64,000 bases of DNA from Beverwykella pulmonaria (lineage: Eukaryota > Ascomycota > Dothideomycetes > Pleosporales > Melanommataceae): NCBI GenBank assembly GCA_001599595.1, contig BCHH01000013.1:504609-568608 (forward strand), read 5' to 3'. The translations under genes were made by a program, and so were the position numbers. The notes below the pieces were generated by a model. The model was not told where the DNA came from. It searched no databases and saw only the letters and a list, made by a program, of their open reading frames with translations. How positions within the stretch are numbered: the stretch's first letter is position 1; every line of letters begins with the position of its first letter. This document shows, piece after piece, positions 1 through 12,726 of the stretch.

Positions 1-1019
1 CGGCCGACTACTCGGCACTCTATCCAAGCCGTCGCCCTTTTCCTCGTCACCTCTCTTCCTCAGCCTCTCCCTCAAACCTTGCAGCACTCTCTCCTCCTCT
101 CTACTCAGGACTAAGTCCTCGGGAACGCACACTTCGAGTGCAGAAATTTTGATCTTCCCTCCCGAGGGTGCTTGTGTATAATACCCGTCTCTCAACATTT
201 CGGTAATCTTCTCCGGGTGGCTTTCGACGTCCCCCTTTTCGCCTCGCTCCCGCTGCAGCTCCCTCAAATCCACGGGCGTCCACCAATACACTGGAAACTG
301 CCTCTGCACATTATTCACCACCAACCCGACCGCCAACATCAGCACAGTTCCCCACGCCACAAGCAGCACAAAATACCAGCCCATGGCCGTGATTTCGGGG
401 CTTGTCGCAGCCAATACCGCCGACGCGCCGCCGGGAGGATGCACAGTGCCCGTAAGAAGCATGAGTGCCGAGGCCGTACCGCAGGATATGGCACCTGCGA
501 TCCATTTTATGCGCTCGAAATCCGGGTGGAAAAGGAAGAGTTTCGTGATAGAGACACCGACGAGCGCGCTGATGGTGTGTCCCAGGAGCGCGTTACGCGG
601 TTGGCCGAGGGGTGAACGGATGGCATTGTACTCGAGGACTGCTGAGGCGCCCTATTCTACCCTTATCAGCCATTGCCGCCACTTACCTATTTCTCCCCCC
701 TATATCTAATAAGCCAAAGAGAAAGAGAAAAAGGAGCTCTTACGAACGAAGCGATCAGCGCCGGTGGACTATGCCTCTGAATACTCTCGGTATTATTAAA
801 CACTGCCGCGGCAACCGCCAATCCCGCAAATGCGCCTACGCACGACCAGATGGCGCCTAGCACATTCCCCACATCGGGTTTTGGTTCTGTTCTATAGCCC
901 AGAAATCTCGAGACCCAGGGTGGCAGACGATGCAGGGGCGAGGGAGGCGTATATGGGTTTGTGTAGGTGTCAATGTCGAGGTTCCAGGATGGAAAGCGTC
1001 GGAGGGATGGGAGTCTCAT
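1..1019 (-). CDS. HPP-family integral membrane protein (3' end cut by window edge)
   Basis: Two exons are visible, 1019-744 and 651 to beyond position 1, joined across a 92-nt GT..AG intron in phase 0. The reading around the junction (SPPALIASF then GASAVLEYNAI) is continuous and matches the fungal HPP pattern. The HPP signature follows in the second exon (segment TVHPPGGASAVLAA), with several hydrophobic helices before and after it. A hydrophilic acidic/basic tail follows VYWWTP and runs off the window. I chose the ATG at 1019 (MRLPSLRR); an in-frame ATG at 1124 would add 35 low-complexity residues. HPP proteins are small polytopic membrane proteins; bacterial and plant relatives are linked to nitrite transport, but the fungal role is unsettled. 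Family assignment is firm, function is not. Confidence 0.85.
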
Positions 1020-2147
1020 ATTTGTGTTGAGAGTAGGGACTCGTGGTACATGGTATGTCCGCGTTCTAGTACCAGGTACAGTATGGGTAGAATGTTTGGA
1101 ACGATTTGGTGTGATGATTTTCAAGCTTTAAAGACAGTGACAGCAGGTACACACCGAGACGCAGTATCCGTGATAGACTGAATAGAAAGCTCAAATTCGA
1201 ATGAAGTAAAGGGTGCAACACAGCGTCGTGCCATTGGGGTCAGCACTGTACCAGGTTCGAAATAAGAAGTAGAGAAACATTGACCACAAAGAGAAGTTGC
1301 CCTACATGATGTCTCTTTGCCCAGCTATGACGATCAAATGGCGGACCGTGACCGAGAGCTATGCGGGCTGACCATTCTCGCATTTCTCTTATGTAAAACT
1401 CCTCAAAGGGTCCAACTCTTTACGTACTGGAGTCCTCGCAACACTTGCTTCTCCACGGAGACGTGGGCACAGTATATAAATGAATAGAGACATCTCGCAC
1501 ATGTCTGAATAAAGCGGTCGCACCGCTCGGGAACGGGAGCTGAACCCTGTTGTTGTGCACGCAGAGGGATCGTCATTGGCGTTAGCGTTCCCGGGGAAGC
1601 GGATGATACGGAGAGTTGCATACAATTACATGATAGAAAGGGGAAGCGCGTCGCACACAAACATAAAAGCCGTACAAATGGAAACGTGTGTTATTGCGTG
1701 ATGGTGGAAGGAATTGCGCGAGGTTGAGGGTTGAAGGTGGAAGGGAGATCACCATCGCGCCACGATGCTTGGCGTCGCGGTCTGAATATCTTGGTCACAA
1801 ACGCGAACAACCTTCAAACATTATGCATTGTTGTCATTTCCCCTATTCTGTATCCCCTATGTCGCGGCGTTGTACATTCGCAAAGGCTCACCAGGAAAGA
1901 ATCTAGCTACCCGGATGATCAGCCCTGTCCGTTGTGTTCGTGCACCAAATACACGAAAGTAATATGCAGCTGAATTCCTGCGAATCATTTTTACGCCTGC
2001 ATGTTCCTTCGAAGGGGTCGAAATGTGTCACCCGCCATGTAAAATGCCGAAGCAACTCCGTAATCCATATATCCCGTAATATACGCCTGCAAAACCTAAT
2101 CCGCCGTGTGCACTCATACAACTCCGTCCTACTTCGTCTTGATGTCT
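1020..2147. other. Intergenic region, HPP start to RAD16 stop
   Basis: This holds the upstream region of the HPP gene and the 3' flank of the RAD16-type gene. Short open frames on both strands show no family pattern or splice logic. I see no RNA gene or repeat. Confidence 0.5.
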
Positions 2148-5100
2148 CTAGGTACCGCGGAAGAGGAACTGCAAGTCTTCGGGGGTCAAGCGGTCCATAG
2201 CGACCTTGTCATTGTTGACAGTTCCGGCGATCATAGCGGCCTTTTTTTCCTGCAGGGCGACCATGCGAGATTCGACACTGTCCTCAATGCAAAGACGAGT
2301 GATCACGCAGGGGCGCCTCTGACCGATACGATGGCAACGGTCAGCCGACTGCCACTCAGCAGCTGGATTCCACCATCTATTGTTACATTAGCATGGAGCA
2401 AACACAAAGCGATGAAGGATGACTTACGGGTCGACGATGAAGACCCTGGACGCCTCGGTCAAGTTCAGTGCGACACCTCCCGCCTTGAGAGAAACAAGGA
2501 AAACTTCCACATCCGGATTCGTCATGAAATGCTCAATGCTCTTCTGTCTCTGCGCAGGGGTCATACTACCATCCAGCATGACTGTATTGAAGCCGGCACG
2601 ACGAAGACGCCATTCGATGAGTTGCAGCATCGAAGTGAACTGGCTGAAGACAATGGACTTGAGCGTCTGTTTCTTGCTGCGAAGCTTGTAGAGATCGTAG
2701 ACGAGCATCTCGATCTTGGTCGATGAAGTCCAGTTCTCCATCTTAATGCGATTGATGATAGATGTCTTCTTCACCTGCTCCTCGTCCTGCTCAAGCTCAG
2801 GCTGCTCGAAGTCGATAGATAGGCCGATATGGCAACGAGGACAGTCGGCGTCGCTGCCCGATGCCTCACACGTCTCGATGAAATCTTTTACGCAGGCCCG
2901 GCAGAATTCGTGATGGCAACGAGAACGGACGGCATCCTCTGCAGGCTCATCGCAGATATTGCACACGTAGACGTTCTGGCTACCTTCGGCGGCAGTCTTC
3001 TTCAACAGTAGATCTGGATGATTGGCGACTTGACGCATCTGCATGATGAGACCGAAGATGTTGGCATAGTTATTGAGCATTACACCCTGCGCGACATAGG
3101 TGTCGAACTTGCGAGAGGTATTCGTCATGATGGAAGAGGAGAAATCACGCTCCACAGCGCTGAAGAACTCGTTGTGGATGATGATGTCCTTCATAGGAAG
3201 TTCCTAAACCATGTTAGATCTTGATCCTTGACAAAGGAAATCTTCTTCTCTTACCATCGAGTTCGTGTGGTCTTTCTTCATTCGACGAAGCATAATGCGA
3301 GCCGTAATCATGTGGAGCCGTGAGAGTGCATCCTCGCGAAGCTCTGGATCGTCACCAGTGATCGGATTGAGCAATTCCTGGTTGAACACGGAGATGTGCT
3401 CAGATCCACCGTGGTTGCAGGAAGAGCACATATGATCTTCATCAACAGCCCAGTGAAGTTGTTCGCAGTCACAGGACCGACAGAAGTAGTCGGCGAAGGG
3501 GCGGACTTCAAGGAAGCGTAGAAGTGAGAAAAACTCACCAATGCGGTTCTGTACGGGCGTCCCAGACAAGCACCACTTGTATGTTCCCTTCAGAGCGAAG
3601 CAAGCCTTGGCCACACCGGTGTTGCGAGACTTGATGCTATGAGCCTCATCAAGAATGAGACGGTGGTACTTGATCGCATGGAGGGGCGACGCCTCTTTGA
3701 TGATGTTCTCTCCACGGGTCCATCCTTTGGTCTCCTTGCGGTGCAAAGACTCGAGGCTGTTGTAAGAAACCATGATCACGTCGTTCTTCTTGAGATCCCT
3801 GACACTCATCTTCTTGCACGCAGCGTTGGTACCGTGGTATACGAGGACCTTGAGTTTTCCATCAGTATACTCGCGGATCTCATTGGACCACTGCATAAGA
3901 GCGACAGGTGGTACAACGACGAGAGTTGGGTCCTTGGCGGGATAGTCGGACATGATGAGCGAAACGGCTTGGATTGTCTTGCCCATGCCCATTTCATCTC
4001 CGAGCAGACCACCCTTGTAGTCTGTCTTCTCTTGCCTAGTCATCCAGCTAAGACCTTCAAGCTGGAAGGGCTTTAATCGCCGGTTGATTGACTTGGGCTG
4101 CTCGGCCTTCTGGACCTCAAGCACGGGAATTTTGGCGAGATCATCCCACATGGTGAGCAACTTCGGATGAGCCTCTTCAGCGCGCTCGCGATTCATAGCC
4201 CTCTTCCGCTCCCATTTATCCTCAATGTGCGCGAAGCGGCTGCGACGTCGGGCATTGGCTATCTTCTCGGCAGCATTCTTAGTTTTCAACTTTCGCTTTC
4301 CCCTGTAGGGCTTCCATCCTAATGCTGAACCAGATGCCGCTGCTACCGATGCCGCGGATGTCTCATTCCTCGATCGTCTAATTGCCGTCATGAGAGCTTC
4401 ATCGTCACTATCGGATACAAGGTCAACGACAGTGCCTAGTCTCAAGGGCTTGGCATCAACAGAATAATCATCTTCAGATTCAAGGCCTTCGTCACCCAGC
4501 TGGAACTCATCCTCTTCGTCCGAGTCATCGCTGGTGAACGCATCGACAATCATCTTGCCCTTGCCGTTTGCGCGGGAACGAGCAGGTCGGCTTCGGCTAC
4601 TTGGCGGATCTTCAGCCTTCGCCTTTCCTTTTCCCTTGCCCTCGTAGGGTGCAGGTGCCATCTCAGATGGAACAGAAGACAAATCATCGTCCGAGTCGAG
4701 CACCATGGGATCTTCGGTTTTAGTCTTGAAGCGCTTGTTCGCCTTTGCATACTCTTCCTTTTGCATCTGCACAGCAAGTTGCCCGTCTACAGACATATCC
4801 CCATCCATGTCCATGTCCACGCTCTCTTCCTCGCTGTCCTCGACCATAAGACGTGATCGCTTGCGAGACGACGCCCCAAGGCTGGCAGTCACGGCCTCGC
4901 CGAGTCCACTCTTGCGGGTCGATCTCGTTGCGCGCCGAATCGAGTTGGCAGGTGTAGTAGATATGCTAGTGCCGGGTGTCTCGTAGTCGGAATTGTTGAG
5001 TGAGGGTGAGCCAAGGGAGCTCTCGTTGTCGACCTGGGGGCCGGTCACGACAGACAGCTTCGAACGAGTGGGCAGAGGGGCTTTCTTCAGGCCCTTTTTG

Positions 5101-5430
5101 ACAATAGAGACTTCTTTCAAGACACGTCGAATAGGCGCAGGTAATTTCTCGGAGGTTGGGGTCTCGATTAAGTTATCGTCATTGTCGGAAGAGTTGGCGA
5201 CAAAGATGCGAGAGGAACGAGTGCTTCTCTTGCCTGAGCGAGGGTTCTGTAGGGAAAGCTCCATCGAGGCTGCAGGTAAAATTAGCAAATCAAGCCCCAC
5301 GAGGCGAAGTTATCATAGAAGAGTGGTGAATGGAAGTCTTACAAGACTCTGATACTGGCGATGCAGGCTCGTCCGAGATGATGAGGTTCGACTTTCGGGT
5401 GGAGCGCCGCCCGCCGCCACTTCGCGCCAT
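2148..5430 (-). CDS. RAD16: RAD16-type SNF2 ATPase with RING finger, global-genome nucleotide excision repair
   Basis: Four exons: 5430-5343, 5269-3255, 3203-2428 and 2376-2148; introns of 73, 51 and 51 nt. The product is 1035 aa. The first ~400 residues are acidic, Ser-rich and probably disordered. The SNF2 N-lobe follows, with Walker [10 protein letters not shown] near residue 455 and DEAH (LILDEAH) near 570. A Cys-rich insert ([12 protein letters not shown]) comes next. A C3HC4 RING sits at about 783-828 ([21 protein letters not shown]). The helicase C-lobe ends in [19 protein letters not shown] near 961-979. A RING between the two helicase lobes is the RAD5/RAD16 arrangement; the absence of a HIRAN domain and the short C-terminus favour RAD16. 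In yeast, Rad7-Rad16 detects lesions in non-transcribed DNA and acts with an E3 ligase. The protein is longer than yeast Rad16 (790 aa) because of the N-terminal tail. All motifs look intact. Confidence 0.95.
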
Positions 5431-7263
5431 TGCGGTTGAATGATTGCGGGGTTTGTTCACAAAAGCGACGACGAGTGTTTCTTGCAAGAAAAAGTGGTTG
5501 ACAAGCGACGTTGGGCAGGGGAAGAGGATGGAAATGGGGCGAAGGAGAGGGGTACTAAAGGGAGAATGAACCAACGTCTTGGTGTTGGATCGAGGGCGGG
5601 ACAATAAATCGCCCCTGACTGGACGGCGCGTTCAGTCGCGGTATCACGCTGGTGAGTGGCGAATTATTTGCCAAAGCGAAACAAACTGAGCTCTTTGTGC
5701 GATGCAAGTTGAGAAATGAGTGGATGATGTAGTAAGCCTCCTCTACATCGATTGCCGGTTGTTGCGGGCACTCTATCAGGCAGCGATGCCCAGAAGCGCG
5801 ACAACACGCTTGCACGTGATCTAATTAATTGCACCGGCGCTAGTTGGAAGGGTAGGGTCTTCATTCACTGACATCTTTTCTTAGTGCTGAAAATGGCTTT
5901 GCTCACACAGTTTCGATCTATGTCATCCCCCACAAAGCGTTTTGTATGAGAACACTTACCTATTCGCGTTGAGTTCTACGTGGGTATGTGACAGCAACCA
6001 CAAGAAGGTCCACCGGGAATTGGAAATAGTGTAGCACTCTTCCTTATTCTAGTGCGTAGCGGAGACAATCCAATCCTTTAGTCTCCTAGCTGAATCAGTC
6101 GCTAGGATTACATGCTGCATTTCAAAAAGCACGTCAAACAGCACGCCACAAAGACATGGTTAACTTTGACCGCGCCCAGAAAATATTTATCTCCAAGCCG
6201 AATTTACAACACAGTTAGATAAAAGTGAGCACAGGGCAAAACGACTAACCTAACCTTATTGCGTTCTACTGTATGTCGCAGAAGGACTTTCACTACGTGT
6301 TGCTCGCCCGAAGGTGGACTACCTCATTTACGCTTCTTCGCCTCCCTCCTCTCCTTCCTCTCTTTGCCCCTGGTCTCACTAGCCCAACGCACTTCGGTAC
6401 ACCACACTCATAACCTTGCAGTCATATCTACACCGTAACATTCTGTCTCATAAGATGATGTGAGCTCGACTCCCGTTGGAACATCCGTGACCACCTCCAC
6501 TGTCATGATCTGCACATTCTAACTCTCCTGATACGAAATATAGCGTGCAGATCGCAACTATGATTACTAAATCTCGGCCAATAACCCTTTGTACTCCAAT
6601 TAATGATAACTGTTTCCTCTGCAGCCGCCATCGCTCGACGCGTACCATAAGTAGTTGTCCAAGCTGCGAGGACGGGTGGAGGGTGCTTGCTTCTGCCGGC
6701 TAGTATGGTGGTCGGTTTGTGATTGAGGGTTTGCGTAGCTGTGATAATAGACGGCATCTTGAATGGAGTGGATTGTTCAATTGTGATGATTAGTGGAGGA
6801 AGGTGCAATGTATGAAAGGAGAAGGCACGAAGACGCATGCTCTAATATGCGTGGTGAGAGACAAACACAGAGGCTGGCCCAGGGAGAAACATACGAAGAC
6901 TTTATCAGACAAAGGCAGATAATACCATATACTCAAAGGCGTTTGGCCAGTTCCTAGATATCCATAGAAAGGAGAAAGCCAAAGAGTACTTTCAAGACAA
7001 TCGTTATGTGGCATCACGGACCGCAAGGCGTACCACATGTTCACACCTTCAGGGACAATAACGGGAGTACCTCCAGAAGGATGTTTGGGGGTTAGTAAAA
7101 GTCCTTTGGGCAGATCCAGTAGGACCTAGCAGGGCATATTTGATCCCTTTGCCATCGACCCGATTTGCCCCGGACCCTTCCAGTCCTCTCGAATGTTAAA
7201 TATGGAGCATTTGAAGTCTTCAAAAATTTTACATGTTCTATACATTGCGGGGTTACTCCGCCT
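5431..7263. other. Intergenic region with one doubtful small ORF
   Basis: This is the promoter side of the RAD16-type gene and the 3' flank of MRPL7. A minus-strand frame at 6503-6757 (84 codons, starting MPSIITATQ) has an ordinary amino-acid composition but no recognised motif, so I do not call it a gene. No tRNA or transposon ends were seen. Confidence 0.4.
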
Positions 7264-8410
7264 CTAGTCGTTCAGCTTTCCATAGAAAGGAAGACCGATT
7301 GCTTGAAGAAGCAGTCGTGCATCCTTATTGCTAGTCGCATCGGTGTGGATGGTGATGTGACAACCGGGAATCATTTTCGGGGGATAGCTACCAACAGATC
7401 AGCATGCGTACTCTCTCCCAGATAGGGCTACTCACGCATCATAGTTGACCTCAACCTCAGGGAATAGGGACACCTGATCAGGGGTCAGGCCGAAGCTGAT
7501 ATTGCCACTGCCGTCTCCCGATGACCCCGGAACGCCTTTCCACTCCTTTATACGCGGCAGCACCACATCCACGAGCTTTGCGAGGAAGTGATAGGCATCC
7601 TCGCGCTCTGCATTGGCTGTCACAGACACGAACTTGCCCTCTCGCAGCCCCCATCCGACCACATTATGCTTCGCCTTGTGGGCTGTTACACGAACATTGG
7701 TAATCGCCTGTACGATCATGCCAGCAACATGCAAGTGTGCGCTGTTCTCCTGGGCCTCTGGCACCATAGAGTGCACGGTGACTTTGGTGATCTTGGGAAT
7801 GTTTCGAAAATTCCGCGCTTCGGTCAGAAGCCGCAGGTGGTCGCTGCCTCTGGGAGGCCGCAGCGGCCGGTTCTTGTAGTAAGGCGACTCGCCCGCCCAT
7901 GTTCGCAGTCTCTGGCCAATCTTTGCCGCTCTCCAGCCGGGAGGGTAGTGCATATAGGTGAGCGTCAGGAGGTCTGAGGCGATGGTGCTCTCATATGTCT
8001 GCTCTAGTCGGGGAATGCTGAACGGGCCGGGTTGGAAGACGCGCGACGAGGGATCGGACTCGGGGGGAGGCTGATGGGGGTGTAGGGGTCCGCGGTAGTA
8101 CTTGGGTGGGCGATACTGGTATCTAGAGAGTGTTGGAGGGCGCTGCATCACGGCCGTGTCTTGGGCCATACCTGCTGGGAGGAAGATCCCGCTTCTTCAA
8201 CCTCCGTGTTTTACTCCGCGCAATTGGGTCGTAGCTCTTGACCAGCGCGTCTGATGGCGGCGGTACTGAAAAAGAAGACGAAGCTGCGACGGCTTTCAGG
8301 GCGTCGGTCGAGGCGTTACGGCGGGCAGATGGTCGAATGGCGTGGATAGCAGGCCCCACATCCTTACAGAAGGCAACGGCGGCTCGCAATGGCAGCTCGC
8401 GCAGGGCCAT
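7264..8410 (-). CDS. MRPL7: Mitochondrial large-subunit ribosomal protein uL5m (MRPL7)
   Basis: Three exons: 8410-8172, 8122-7436 and 7387-7264; introns of 49 and 48 nt. The product is 349 aa. The N-terminus (MALRELPLRAAVAF) is Arg/Ala-rich and lacks acidic residues, as expected of a mitochondrial presequence. The uL5 core follows: a segment with NFRNIPKITKVTVHSMV, then HNVVGWGLREGKFV and the C-terminal FGLTPDQVSLFPEVEVNYDA. The third exon adds YPPKMIPGCHITIHTDAT and the end LPFYGKLND, the expected uL5m C-terminus. A TGA just inside the second intron would give a false stop if that intron were missed. An in-frame ATG at 8488 exists, but 8410 gives the better presequence. The protein binds large-subunit rRNA near the central protuberance. 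Confidence 0.93.
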
Positions 8411-8845
8411 GGTCGATATGGGAGGGGGAGACGGTGATGATGGCAGCGTCCACGGATCTCGTCTGTGAATTTCGAGCGGATGCGCCAAGGCTTACTCGCA
8501 GGGCAGGGGTCAGCAGATCCTGGTCTAATCTTCAGAACCAATCCACTGCCCCGCCAGTCCGCACCTGCATCACAACGACGGTCGTGGTGGGTTGTTCGCG
8601 AAGGAAGGGCACAACCAGTTGTCCCCAGCTCCCTCTCGCCAGCTCGCCAGCTCTTTTGACCCTCACCTCTACCGCCGGCCATCGCTCGTCCGGCCGGCCG
8701 CCCATTGTGCTATTCTGTCCCGCTATCAGTCTTGCGCGGTTCTCACCTCTCGCTGCCTCGCCCCCGCTCAACGCACTGGGCCGCACACTCTGCGCCCGCG
8801 GCCCAATTCACTGCTTGATGGGTGTCGAAGCCACCAGCGCTCACT
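8411..8845. promoter_or_regulatory. Divergent intergenic region, MRPL7 / USP deubiquitinase
   Basis: The two start codons face away from each other across 435 bp, so the two promoters must share or abut this GC-rich stretch. No specific binding motif was identified. Confidence 0.45.
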
Positions 8846-11603
8846 ATGAACGGCGTCTCGCGATTCCTGAGCCGGCGTGACAAGCACCACGAGAAGCGCC
8901 TTTCTAAGCACGGTCGCAGTAAAGTACGGCTATCCTTCTTCCCCCAGCTTCTTCTCCGCAGCCCGTCGATAGTGCGGCATCTCAAGAGTCCATTGGCCGC
9001 CCGCGACGGCCAAACAGTTTTCAGTTCCTGTGTCATAAGCTACCCTCCCTATCGCGGCCTCTAGCCAAGAAAGCTTTCTATTCTTACGAAATAAGCCTCC
9101 TTGCGTCCATCTTCCAACATTCTATGTTCATGTATCAACTACCGAATCTTCTGACCATTTGACCCCGCAGTCACGGCAAGTCCCGACCGACCTGTACACG
9201 ATATTCTCCAACGACGAGCTAAAGACTACGGAGAAAGAGGGCGAGCAAAAGGTGGGAACCGTCCTAGGGTGCCGGTACTACGCATAGCTTTGCTGAAGTG
9301 TGACAGGTCAAAACGCTCATTCAGCGTCTAAAGGCCGCCGGCATCACCAATCTCGGAGAGGCCCAGGCACAATATGCACTCTCATGGTACCCCGACGACC
9401 TGGACAACGCCTACGCCGTCCTCGTGCTCGCGAACGATTCGTTCGAAGGGATACTCAAGGACTATGACACAAACGTGCCAATGCTCGGCGCTGTCAACAG
9501 GAATATGGTGACTTGCTATTTGGACGCACTGCTCTTTGCCATGTTTGCTCGATTGGACAGCTTTGAAGCCATGCTCTTCGACAACTTTAGCGACGAGCCT
9601 CGGAAGAAGCTCGCTGGCGTGTTACGACTGTGGGTGAACCTGCTGCGGACCGGCCAGCTCATCAGAGTGGACCTGGTGAGATCCCATTGTGGCCCTTACC
9701 TAGACGCCATCTAATCTTCCCCACAGACAAAGCACCTTCAGGATTCCTTATCGAAATGCGGGTGGGAGGAGGCTGCCGAAATCCGCCAGCAAGACGCTTC
9801 AGAGGCTTTTGGCTTCATCACCGGCGCCCTCGAACTGCCTCTACTCACTTTGAAGATGGACATATACCACACCGGCAGAGAAGACAAAGAAGACGACCAT
9901 AAATTCATCAACGAGCGCTTGCTCGAAGTCGCTATACCCGAGCAAGAGGGAGAGAAGGTGGTGACGTTAGAGGGCTGTCTAGAGACATACTTCAACAACC
10001 GAATCGAGGTCAAGCGCTACCTACAACGCCAACATACGCTAAACTCCATCAAGCCGACGGAACACGACAAGGAAAAAGGTCAAAGCATACATATAGAGAC
10101 ACTCGAACTGTCGGGGCCGGACTCACCTATGGTCTCTACCCCGACGGCTCTATCCCCTATTTCGCCCATCCGACCGACACTGGAAGGACGTCGTCGTGCC
10201 GACAGTATCTTTACCGAACGATACACCGAGCAAGAGAATGTAGAGGAACGAAGGCATTTCGATGAGAAAAAGCTGCTAGATGAGATGTTGAGCAACAGTT
10301 CCACAGGTCGGCCACGCACATCATCGTTCCGTAAAGAGGTCATGATGCCGGCGTGGCAGTTCTTTAGCCTCATCCGTAAGTGCCCAGCCACCTGTCCTCC
10401 TCTCGTACTCACGTTTCTTTAGCATGGTACACCGACAACGTGCCGAAGAGCGATGCTCAGGTAGCCGCCCATTTCTCTGCGAAGCGTCCTGTTCTTGGCA
10501 TATGTCTCAAGCGCTACACCATGCTTGCCAATGGCACCCCGAAGCGTCTTGACACCTATATCGACATTCCTTTGGAGATTGGCCTGCCACACTTCATCTC
10601 GGACGACCGCATGCAGGAGGAAGGCCCTCTGTTTGGTAACTTCAAACTTGTTCTTCAGTCGGTGGTGTGCCATCGTGGGGTCTCGGTAGACTCTGGCCAC
10701 TATATTTCCCTCGTTCGCGCCAACCTTGCATCCCCAAACAACCAGCCCAGCAGCCCCAATGCGCAAGACGGCGTCATTGAGGAACCGTGGCTGCGCTTTG
10801 ACGACCTTGCAAACCCACGAGTCAGTGACGTTGACATCCAACGAGCTCTGAGGGAAGAGTCCCCGTACCTATTGTTCTACCAAGTCCAGCCCATCAACGA
10901 GGAGCTAGCATCCAGGGGCGATCCTCCCAGTTACGATGAGACAACATCCGGATTTCCTTCAGCAGATCCCTCACGGGAGACGCTCGCGTCGGAGACAGCC
11001 ACAGAAGCAGAATCGGCACCCGACTGGGAGAAAGACTCTGCGGCAGATTTGCTCCACTTGAACTCAGGATATTCTGACGAACCAGGTGGTCGCAGCAGTA
11101 TGTCCAGCAATCGACAGAGTAGCAATGCGTTCGAAGATCTGGAAAGCAGTGTGCAAAGCCTACCGCAACCCCCAACACCTGATGATCAGAAACTTGGATT
11201 TCTCTCCACCTCGCGCCGCAACTCAAAGACCTGGATGGGTTCGAGTAAGAGTCGTCCCACCAGCCAGAGTGGCGAGAACCGACTCAGTCTTACCATATCA
11301 CGACTAGCAGGCAGGGGCAGCAAAGACAAGCTTCGAAGCACAGACACAGGAGCCCCTGACGACCCCGTCATCGTCATCAATGAGGTCCAGAGTGCGGAGA
11401 GTGGCAGCCAAGACCAAAATCCGTCAAAGGAGAAGCACAAGGATTCCAGCCTGGGGCGCAGCAAAAGCAGACGAGGCAAGGATAAGAAGGAAGACAAGAA
11501 GAGAATGCGGAGTAAGAGCCGGGATCCGGGAGAGCGTCTCGAAAAGGGGAAAGGCAAGGAGAAGGAGAAGAGTAGGCCGGATCGGGAGTGCGTGGTGATG
11601 TGA
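8846..11603 (+). CDS. USP-family ubiquitin hydrolase with CYLD-like catalytic box
   Basis: Five exons: 8846-8923, 9171-9251, 9307-9675, 9727-10375 and 10423-11603. The product is 785 aa. The catalytic Cys box is NMVTCYLDALLFAMF with Cys near residue 123. It lacks the usual GLxNLGNTC and resembles the CYLD type (NSCYLD..LFCLFA). The distal half has the USP fingerprints RPVLGICLKRYTM and VDSGHYISLVR (His near 485), then RFDDL, which supplies the third residue. A long insert of phospho-prone, low-complexity sequence separates the two halves (about residues 265-370). The last ~250 residues are disordered, Ser- and Lys/Arg-rich, ending CVVM. The family removes ubiquitin from proteins; the fungal substrates are unknown to me. 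The catalytic set looks complete, so I expect an active enzyme. Confidence 0.88.
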
Positions 11604-12726
11604 AGTCTGCAGAGTCGGGATTTTGTTTCGATATTCGTTATTTATTCTTAGCATTGCGTGGTCGTTTGGGACACATACAGAGATGCCTTGGTTTCGGTTG
11701 GGTTTGCATTGGGGATGGCGTTCCTCTTACTCGCGTACAAACATATACACATTTGGTGGGGCTCTACTTCTACGCTCTCGCCTTGGACAAAGAGGGGCTA
11801 TATAGCCAGGCTAGCATGGTCAGATAGAGGAGATACCCCGAGCCGATAGGAATGACGGATTGTATTGTTCATCTGGAAATATCTTTCTCCGGTCGAGATG
11901 CTGGTGAATAGTAACAGAGTAGTGGGGCAGTAATGTAACAGCGCAGGATATCAGAACGATCGGATTCGGGTGCGAATCACTACCAAAGGCATATGGGAGT
12001 GCACGAGTGATAACGAATACCCAAGATGGAATTGACACCTATAGGCCGACGAAAGGATATTCAAAAGCTACCTGATCTAACTAACAAAACAACTAGCTTA
12101 TATACACAAAGAGAGATGGGAGATAACAAAGCCGAGGTACTACAGGTTTAGATAAGGACCTGTATCAGAGTTGCATCAGGAGCTGGCCAGGAGCTGAGGT
12201 AATACAGGTTCGGATATGGATAGAGCCTGTATCAGAGTTGAGTGGGGAGCAGGTCGGGAGCCGGAGTCCTACTGGTTCGGATAGGAATAGGACCTGTATT
12301 GGGGTCGGGTCAGGGAGCGGTTCAGTCACGTGATGGAAAGATTGTTCGAATCGTTACAAGTAATGGACGTTGGGGTTTGGCCTTTCCTTTGGCTGTGGCC
12401 CAAGGCGGGCACAATGGGGCCATTTAATGTAGACATGGTGAGATAAGATGTCTTTCCCCAACTCATAGATACTCAGGGAGAAAGATCTTAATCATGTGTC
12501 GCAAGGACAACAAAGAGACGTATGTGAAGTTGCAAAGTCAGGACTTAGCAGAAGTGTGAGGCTCTTGTTTGCTTATTGCGGTGCTGTTTTACTAAGAATG
12601 CCACAAAGCTTCTTTCAGCTTGCAAGACTATTAAATTAAGAGAGTATTTGAGCAGGGCATTTATTTTCCTTTCCAGGGAATAATATGAGCCCAAATATAT
12701 TTTTGGCTGCGTTGGTCCTGTAACTT
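11604..12726. other. Intergenic region holding a solo LTR
   Basis: Apart from the solo LTR at 11934-12358 I see only the 3' flanks of the converging USP and CAX genes. No gene is supported here. Confidence 0.6.
11934..12358 (-). mobile_element. Solo LTR of the chromovirus family found at 54.7-62.4 kb
   Basis: This 425-bp segment begins TGTAACAGCGCAGG and ends TCGTTACA. It aligns end to end with both LTRs of the full element at 54717-62400. It is flanked by the 5-bp repeat AGTAA (11929-11933 and 12359-12363). No internal sequence is present, so this is the product of LTR-LTR recombination. The strand follows the full element, which is transcribed on the minus strand. Confidence 0.93.
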
